From NCBI GenBank assembly GCA_007133845.1, contig SLLY01000009.1, positions 1 through 17,146 on the forward strand: a DNA stretch of 17,146 nt, written 5' to 3'. Shown here in pieces: positions 13,508 through 17,146 of this stretch. Below the pieces are notes generated by a model. It was not told the DNA's origin. It did not search any database and was given only the letters and a program-made list of their open reading frames with translations. The DNA is from Candidatus Woesearchaeota archaeon (lineage in GTDB: Archaea > Nanobdellota > Nanobdellia > CSSed11-243R1). Positions within the stretch are counted from its first letter, which is position 1; every line of letters begins with the position of its first letter. The translations under genes and the position numbers were made by a program.

Positions 13508-13525
13508 GCACCACAAATCCAATAA
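13489..13525. repeat. Inverted repeat upstream of the PIN gene
   Basis: TTATTGGA (13489-13496) and TCCAATAA (13518-13525) are perfect 8-bp inverted arms with a 21-bp centre; with one mismatch they extend to 11 bp. The left arm is part of direct-repeat copy 1. It lies 22 bp before the PIN start, so it could be an operator or recombinase site. Confidence 0.5.
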
Positions 13526-13547
13526 GGAAATAAGACTAATTATTAAT

Positions 13548-13961
13548 ATGAAATTTTATATAGATACTTCAGTTTGGAGAGATTATTTTGAAGATAGAAA
13601 AGACAATTTGCGTCCACTAGGTCAATTCGCTTTTGAATTTTTGGCAAAAATTAAGAGAAATAAAGATAGAGTGGTTTATTCTGAATTAATAATTAAAGAA
13701 CTTTTGAATGTATTTAATAAAGATGTAATAACCGAAATTTTTAAGATTCTTAAAGAAGATGAACTATTAGATGAAATAAAAATCAGAAAAAAACATTTAA
13801 CAGAAGCTGAAAAAATTTCAAAGCAGTTGAATGTGCATTTGAGTGACTGTGTTCATGCAGTTCTTTGTAAAAGTAGTAGAGCAATTTTAGTAACTAGAGA
13901 TAAGCATTTTTATTTGCTTGAAGGTATTATTAAAGTTAAAAGACCAGAGCAATTACTTTGA
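13548..13961 (+). CDS. PIN-domain ribonuclease (VapC-like toxin)
   Basis: A 137-residue PIN domain. Expected acidic residues are D6 (FYIDTSVW), E46 (YSELIIKELL), D100 (HLSDCVHAVLC) and D118 (VTRDKHF), the metal-binding quartet of VapC-type RNases that cut tRNA, rRNA or mRNA. The full fold and all four acidic positions are present, so it should be active. Its 3' end overlaps the RHH gene on the other strand by 9 bp, unusual for a toxin-antitoxin pair, which is normally co-directional. Both genes lie inside the 20-bp direct repeats. It may be a toxin or an antiviral RNase. Confidence 0.88.
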   Translation: MKFYIDTSVWRDYFEDRKDNLRPLGQFAFEFLAKIKRNKDRVVYSELIIKELLNVFNKDVITEIFKILKEDELLDEIKIRKKHLTEAEKISKQLNVHLSDCVHAVLCKSSRAILVTRDKHFYLLEGIIKVKRPEQLL

Positions 13962-14216
13962 CCAACCTTTTTCTTTGATGAATTCGTCCAAAACCTTTTC
14001 TCTGATTTCGAGAAGTTTTTTATCGTCCAATTTCGCTTTTTCAATTCCTTTGAATTTTTTTATTTTTCTCATAAAAATTTCAGTTTCTAATTCTTTTATT
14101 TTATCTCTTATGGCTTCTCTTATGAATTCTGTTTTTGTACTATAATGAAAAATTTTAGATAATTCATCTATTTCTTTAACAATACCCTTTTTCAATTTTA
14201 AGCTCACAGTTCTCAT
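13953..14216 (-). CDS. Ribbon-helix-helix protein (probable antitoxin of the PIN protein)
   Basis: An 87-residue protein with an N-terminal ribbon-helix-helix DNA-binding domain: strand RTVSLKLKKG, helix IVKEIDELSKIFHY, then STKTEFIREAIRDKI. A charged C-terminal helix region (about 45-87, ending IKEKGWSK) would wrap a toxin. This is the usual shape of CopG/VapB-type antitoxins. It is transcribed towards the PIN gene, tail to tail, from its own TATA box with a repeated sequence between TATA and start that may be its operator. Confidence 0.85.
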   Translation of the reverse strand: MRTVSLKLKKGIVKEIDELSKIFHYSTKTEFIREAIRDKIKELETEIFMRKIKKFKGIEKAKLDDKKLLEIREKVLDEFIKEKGWSK

Positions 14217-14224
14217 ATTATTAT

Positions 14225-14247
14225 GTAATACTAAGTAATATTTAAAA
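14225..14247 (-). promoter_or_regulatory. RHH gene promoter with putative operator repeats
   Basis: On the plus strand GTAATA occurs at 14225-14230 and 14235-14240, exactly 10 bp (one helical turn) apart, as RHH repressors often require. AATATTTAAAA (14237-14247) is the TATA element, about 27 nt before the ATG at 14216. Autorepression of the antitoxin gene is inferred. Confidence 0.45.
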
Positions 14248-14265
14248 CTTTTGAATATTTTAGAT

Positions 14266-14285
14266 ATTATTGGAATTAATGGACA
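14266..14285 (+). repeat. 20-bp direct repeat, copy 2 (right edge of PIN/RHH cassette)
   Basis: Identical to 13488-13507. It lies between the RHH promoter and the tRNA-Cys gene, about 90 bp from the 3' end of the tRNA. The interval 14286-14367 otherwise holds nothing I recognise. Confidence 0.85.
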
Positions 14286-14367
14286 TGTATCTTTTTAGGA
14301 ACTCTCAAATGAATCATTTTACTTTTTTTCACGATATGTATTGATAATTATATGTTTTGATTGAGAC

Positions 14368-14372
14368 AAAAA
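14368..14372 (-). terminator. T-run terminator after tRNA-Cys
   Basis: TTTTT on the minus strand begins 4 nt after the tRNA discriminator base, a typical archaeal oligo-T termination signal. Confidence 0.5.
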
Positions 14373-14375
14373 GCA

Positions 14376-14461
14376 AGCGGGATCCCGGAATCGAACCGGG
14401 CTAATCCGGGAACTGCTAAACTATTTGCAGCCGGACACATAAACCAATCTGCCAATCCCGC
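14376..14461 (-). tRNA. tRNA-Cys (GCA) with a 14-nt intron
   Basis: The acceptor stem GCGGGAT/ATCCCGC pairs perfectly. The D arm carries GG in its loop, and the T arm CCCGG-TTCGATT-CCGGG is canonical. The anticodon stem TCCGG/CCGGA is separated by 21 nt instead of 7, which resolves into a loop CTGCAAC with anticodon GCA (14426-14428) and an intron at position 37/38. The discriminator base is U73, an identity element for cysteinyl-tRNA synthetase. CCA is not encoded. It lies 47 bp downstream of cysS on the same strand and has its own TATA box. Confidence 0.95.
14411..14424 (-). other. 14-nt tRNA intron with bulge-helix-bulge motif
   Basis: ATAGTTTAGCAGTT. CTGC of the anticodon loop pairs with GCAG of the intron (4 bp), flanked by 3-nt bulges AAA and TTC. 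Cutting after the second base of each bulge, as the archaeal splicing endonuclease does, removes exactly these 14 nt at the canonical 37/38 site. Confidence 0.9.
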
Positions 14462-14484
14462 ACATCTTAAACAAGAGAAATTTA

Positions 14485-14492
14485 ATTTAAAT
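14485..14492 (-). promoter_or_regulatory. TATA box of tRNA-Cys
   Basis: ATTTAAAT preceded by a purine-rich AAAAGG on the minus strand; centred 27 nt before the first base of the tRNA (14461). Confidence 0.55.
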
Positions 14493-14508
14493 CCTTTTTG
14501 AATTTTTA

Positions 14509-15933
14509 TTATATACGTTTTATTATTTTTTGCCCTTTTTCTGTATCCTGAACTTCCCAACCAAGTTTTTTAATCTTTTCTCTAATCTCGTCGGATTCTT
14601 TGAAGTCTTTATTTTTTCTAGATATTCTTCTTTGTTTTAAAAGTTTTTTAACCTCTTTTGGAACATTTATTTTATCTATTTTTAATACGCCGAGAACATT
14701 GTCAAATTCCTGCATTGTTTTCTTTATTTTTTTAGCATCTCTCTTACACATATTTTTTTCATCAATAAGTTTATTTATTTTAGAAATAAAATTATGAATT
14801 GCAGAAAGTGCTATTGGAGTATTCAAATCATCATCCATTGCTTTTCTGAATTCCATTTTAACATTTTCAATTAATTCTTTTACAATCGGATTTTTTTTAC
14901 CATCGACTTCATCAAGTTTTTCCATAAATTCTATTAAACTATCGAGGGTTTTTTTAGCTGCACCCAAACTTTCCATCGTAAAATTCATGGGTTTTCTGTA
15001 GTGCGCATTCAAAAAAAGATATCTGATTGTTTTTGGAGAATGTCCTTTATCTATTAAATCTTGAAGCGTATAAAAATTATCAAGACTTTTTGACATTTTT
15101 TCTCCTTCAATTAAAAGATGTCTTACATGCATCCAACAATTAACAAACTTTTTTCCATTAGCAGCTTCAGATTGAGCAATTTCTGACTCATGATGAGGAA
15201 AAATATTGTCTTCGCCACCTGTATGTATGTCTATTGTTTCACCTAAATATTTCATAGACATTGCAGAACACTCCAAATGCCATCCAGGATATCCAACACT
15301 CCAAGGAGACTCCCATTTCATTATATGGTTTTCATTTTTTATCCACAGCGCGAAATCCAATTGAGATTTTTTGTCAGGATTATGTTTTACTCTTCCTCCT
15401 CTTCCAGCTTCTAGTTTTTCAATCGTATTTCCAGAGAGCTTCCCATAATCTTTGAATTTATGAACATCGAAATATACCGAACCGTTGCTTATGTATGCGT
15501 ATTTTTTTTCTATCAATTTTTCTACCAGTTTTATCATTTCTTTTATGTGTTCAGTTGCTCTCGGTAATTTGTATGGTTCTTTGATATTCATCTCTTCACA
15601 GTCTTTTTTGAAAGCGTTAATATAGAATTCAGCAATATCCCAAACATCTTTGTCTTCTCTTTTAGCTGCTTTTTCCATTTTATCTATTCCAGATTCTATC
15701 TCTTCGTGAGTTAAATGCCCCACATCTGTTATGTTTACTATTTTTTTTACATTATATCCGCTATATTCCAAATATCTTCTTAAAATGTCTGAAAAAACAT
15801 AAGCTCTAAGATTTCCAATATGTATGTAATCATAAACGGTAGGTCCACAAGTATACATTCTAACTTTTTTATTTTCTATTGGTTTGAAAACTTCTTTACT
15901 TTTAGATAATGTGTTGTAAAATTTAATTGCCAT
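14509..15933 (-). CDS. cysS: Cysteinyl-tRNA synthetase
   Basis: Charges tRNA-Cys with cysteine. The 474-residue class I enzyme has C29 (MYTCGPTVYDY), the HIGN motif at 38-41, zinc ligands C222 (GWHLECSAMS), H247 and E251 (PHHESEIAQSE), and the KMSKS motif at 279-283 (GEKMSKSLDNF). The C-terminal helical bundle and a small anticodon-binding end (ESDEIREKIKKLGWEVQDTEKG) follow. Complete and typical in length. tRNA-Cys lies directly downstream, so synthetase and cognate tRNA are neighbours on the same strand. Divergence or transfer relative to archaeal CysS cannot be judged without a tree. Confidence 0.97.
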   Translation of the reverse strand: MAIKFYNTLSKSKEVFKPIENKKVRMYTCGPTVYDYIHIGNLRAYVFSDILRRYLEYSGYNVKKIVNITDVGHLTHEEIESGIDKMEKAAKREDKDVWDIAEFYINAFKKDCEEMNIKEPYKLPRATEHIKEMIKLVEKLIEKKYAYISNGSVYFDVHKFKDYGKLSGNTIEKLEAGRGGRVKHNPDKKSQLDFALWIKNENHIMKWESPWSVGYPGWHLECSAMSMKYLGETIDIHTGGEDNIFPHHESEIAQSEAANGKKFVNCWMHVRHLLIEGEKMSKSLDNFYTLQDLIDKGHSPKTIRYLFLNAHYRKPMNFTMESLGAAKKTLDSLIEFMEKLDEVDGKKNPIVKELIENVKMEFRKAMDDDLNTPIALSAIHNFISKINKLIDEKNMCKRDAKKIKKTMQEFDNVLGVLKIDKINVPKEVKKLLKQRRISRKNKDFKESDEIREKIKKLGWEVQDTEKGQKIIKRI

Positions 15934-16006
15934 TTCAAAAATATTATTATCTATACACTAAAATAGTTTTCTGAATAGATATAATCAATAAAATTTAAAA
16001 TTTCAT

Positions 16007-16135
16007 TTAAGGTTGTGGCGGCCATTTAAAAAGTGAACACATTCTTCTTCTAACTGCCTTCTTCCTCAATGAGTTAAGTCCTATAATTATTCCAAGCCCG
16101 ATTAAAATCCAAGGCAAATATGTACTAATTTCCAT
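16007..16135 (-). CDS. 42-residue basic membrane peptide
   Basis: An open frame of 42 codons: MEISTYLPWILIGLGIIIGL (one hydrophobic helix, residues 5-20), then a strongly basic stretch NSLRKKAVRRRMCSLFKW and a PPQP end. The layout (outside-in helix followed by RKK and RRR) obeys the positive-inside rule, and the codons are well used, so a real small membrane protein is likely. Not similar to anything I know. It lies between the structured RNA and cysS on the same strand and could be read through from either direction of that unit. Confidence 0.55.
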   Translation of the reverse strand: MEISTYLPWILIGLGIIIGLNSLRKKAVRRRMCSLFKWPPQP

Positions 16136-16195
16136 AATAAATAATTAAATTTGAAGGTTAAAAATCTTTCTTATAACAGTATTATAGTATTATTT

Positions 16196-16266
16196 GGGAA
16201 CTAAGAAGCTACCCTGTATTTCACAGGCTTTCGCCTCATTGGGTGTCAACACTTCATCATCGTCCC
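16196..16266 (-). ncRNA. Unassigned structured RNA, about 71 nt
   Basis: The minus-strand transcript would begin GGGACGAUGAUGAAG and end GUUCCC. Pairings seen: terminal GGGA/UCCC, GAAG/CUUC (16252-16255 with 16205-16208), ACCC/GGGU (16241-16244 with 16211-16214), hairpin AGGC-GAAA-GCCU with a GNRA loop (16225-16236), and alternative hairpins GUGU/ACAC and CUGU/ACAG. The GAAA loop reads on the minus strand only. A TATA box is placed 27 nt before the first G, and a T-run (minus strand, near 16160-16164) lies about 30 nt beyond the end. Higher GC than its surroundings. Not a tRNA (no T arm), SRP RNA or 5S rRNA. Confidence 0.6.
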
Positions 16267-16285
16267 TATATCAAATAACCAGCTT

Positions 16286-16298
16286 TTATTTATAAAAC
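16286..16298. promoter_or_regulatory. TATA element serving the structured RNA (-) and the gene at 16339 (+)
   Basis: TTTATTTATAAAA: on the minus strand TTTTATAAAT is centred 27 nt before 16266, the proposed RNA 5' end. On the plus strand TTTATAAAAC is 26-30 nt before 16320-16324, near the GTG at 16324 and upstream of the ATG at 16339. Confidence 0.55.
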
Positions 16299-16338
16299 CA
16301 TTGGAAAACTTAATAATTGTTGAGTGAATTTTTTATTC

Positions 16339-16572
16339 ATGAAAATCTTTGATAAAAAAGAAGCAAAGTGGTATTTCTATTTTGGTGTCGGTGCAGCTTT
16401 TATAGCTACAGGCGCACTATGGATTTTTAATCATTATGCAAAAATTCCTATAATGGCTACAAGAGGAATAGAATCCGAATTTCCTATGTTTCCAGGATTT
16501 CTTTTTGTTTTTGGAATCGTAATTTTTTTAATAACTAAATATGTATATGAAAAAAAGAAGGTGAGAAAATGA
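16339..16572 (+). CDS. Small membrane protein with two helices
   Basis: A 77-residue protein (from ATG 16339) with hydrophobic segments about residues 12-32 and 51-69, an intervening loop MATRGIESEFPMFPG and a basic end YEKKKVRK. No family recognised. An in-frame GTG at 16324 would add five residues (MNFLF) and would suit a leaderless transcript; I keep the ATG, which gives a polar start MKIFDKKE. Coupled to the zinc-ribbon gene by an ATGA overlap. Confidence 0.6.
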   Translation: MKIFDKKEAKWYFYFGVGAAFIATGALWIFNHYAKIPIMATRGIESEFPMFPGFLFVFGIVIFLITKYVYEKKKVRK

Positions 16573-16829
16573 AAAAACCAAATTCAATGGACGAATGTGA
16601 TTTTTTTACAAATAGAATTTTGGAAGATAACACAAAACTTTATGCATGGATACCAAAAGAACAGAATATCGTTAACGTAATTTACACATGTGGCAATTGT
16701 GGTTTTAAAGGAGAACTGAGTCAAAAATATGAAAAACCAATAACATTTATTTGTGAAGATTGTGGAGAAAAAATAGTCGTTAAACCGTTGAAAAAAGGAA
16801 AACGAGGAAGAAAGAAAAAGAAAAAATAA
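16569..16829 (+). CDS. Zinc-ribbon protein with lysine-rich tail
   Basis: An 86-residue protein with two CxxC knuckles, C41-x2-C44 (YTCGNCGFKG) and C62-x2-C65 (FICEDCGEKI), forming a classic zinc ribbon. A strongly basic C-terminal tail (KKGKRGRKKKKK, 75-86) suggests nucleic-acid or ribosome contact. The N-terminal 35 residues (MDECDFFTNRILEDNTKLY) are not recognised. Translationally coupled to the small membrane protein upstream. Confidence 0.75.
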   Translation: MKKPNSMDECDFFTNRILEDNTKLYAWIPKEQNIVNVIYTCGNCGFKGELSQKYEKPITFICEDCGEKIVVKPLKKGKRGRKKKKK

Positions 16830-16831
16830 AT

Positions 16832-17146
16832 TTATTCTTCGATGGTTTGATTAATAGTTTGATTAATGGAATCTACATAACCATATCTAAATAATATGGT
16901 TTCTCCTCTTGTAAGGGTATAATCTTCTATTTTTTCATCAATTTTTATTTCAATAGGACCTGTTGCAGTTTCTTCAATTTTGTAAAATTCCCATTCTCTA
17001 TGAATAGTGTTGCAAAAATGAGCAATACATTCTACATTTCCTTGGGATACGCTAACAGAATAAGCTATATTTGATATTGCATTTAATGCAGTTGTAGTGC
17101 CTTCTTGTATTGGTACATTTTCTCTAATTACGCCATCTTCTCCCAA
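16832..17146 (-). CDS. C-terminal part of a probable exported protein (window-truncated)
   Basis: The last 104 residues at most of a gene entering from beyond the right edge; its true start is not in the window. The pattern EWEFYKIEETATGPIEI...DYTLTRGETILFRYG followed by a short tail resembles the end of DUF4430-type domains, where a strand with YxL and a G-D/E-x-I-x-F-x-Y strand close the fold. Two cysteines (NVECIAHFC) could form a disulfide outside the cell. Convergent with the zinc-ribbon gene. Family assignment tentative. Confidence 0.55.
   Translation of the reverse strand: MGEDGVIRENVPIQEGTTTALNAISNIAYSVSVSQGNVECIAHFCNTIHREWEFYKIEETATGPIEIKIDEKIEDYTLTRGETILFRYGYVDSINQTINQTIEE

Noticed and set aside
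13488..14285. CRISPR or transposon reading of the repeated 20-mer
   Set aside because: Only two copies 778 bp apart, no spacer array, no terminal inverted repeats at the block ends, and no transposase.
14348..14560. 70-codon frame across tRNA-Cys
   Set aside because: It is an open frame through the structured tRNA and its promoter with no protein-like features.
16196..16266. Box C/D guide RNA interpretation of the structured RNA
   Set aside because: A C-box-like AUGAUGA is present, but there is no CUGA D box at the 3' end, D' and C' candidates are poor, and a GNRA hairpin is atypical.
16196..16266. Known riboswitch or tRNA
   Set aside because: I could not match fluoride, TPP, SAM, c-di-GMP or guanidine consensus elements, and no T arm or anticodon arm can be built.

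Overview
This is an AT-rich window of densely packed, mostly operonic genes, and almost certainly archaeal. The evidence is a FEN-1 flap endonuclease with a C-terminal PIP box, a DUF357 protein, a SpoIIM-family membrane protein, a RelB-like antitoxin, TATA boxes about 25-30 nt before start codons (leaderless or short-leader transcripts), and a tRNA-Cys with a 14-nt intron in a bulge-helix-bulge. Several enzymes are of bacterial type (MnmA, CysS, a SufS-type desulfurase, an IscU-type scaffold). This mix, together with the base composition and small genes, suggests a DPANN-type archaeon, but the lineage is an inference.

Layout. 1-2219: a solitary RelB-like antitoxin, then spoIIM and fen1 diverging from one symmetric TATA element. 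2244-5221 (+): a tight operon of a short MscS-like channel, a RimB-like (retropepsin-fold) protease and two tandem RimK-like ATP-grasp proteins, the second lacking key catalytic residues. 5222-7769: pcm (-), then mnmA, an HD hydrolase and a DUF357 gene (+). 7759-11864 (-): a long run of genes in the order small membrane protein, ThiI-like THUMP protein with a destroyed PP-loop, membrane-anchored cupredoxin, HELLH metallopeptidase, Cys-rich PadR regulator, sufS, a stand-alone IscS C-terminal-domain-like protein, iscU. 11937-13456: a membrane-anchored thioredoxin-fold protein (+) and two small proteins (-), one resembling a single TBP repeat. 13488-14285: a PIN/ribbon-helix-helix gene pair placed tail-to-tail and bracketed by a perfect 20-bp direct repeat. 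14376-15933 (-): cysS followed by tRNA-Cys. 15934-17146: a 42-residue membrane peptide, an unassigned structured RNA with its own TATA box, a small membrane protein, a zinc-ribbon protein, and the end of a gene that enters from beyond the window.

Much of the window concerns sulfur: cysteine desulfurase, IscU scaffold, tRNA 2-thiolation (MnmA), a decayed ThiI relative, CysS with tRNA-Cys, and an extracytoplasmic CPYC thiol protein. The most novel-looking system is the sufS - IscS-C-domain - iscU operon. A group II (SufS-type) desulfurase is encoded with an IscU of group I type, and between them lies a 111-residue protein that looks like the detached IscU-docking domain of IscS, including its active-site-loop cysteine. 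A PadR regulator with five cysteines and a palindromic operator at its own promoter heads the operon, so a cluster- or thiol-sensing switch is plausible.
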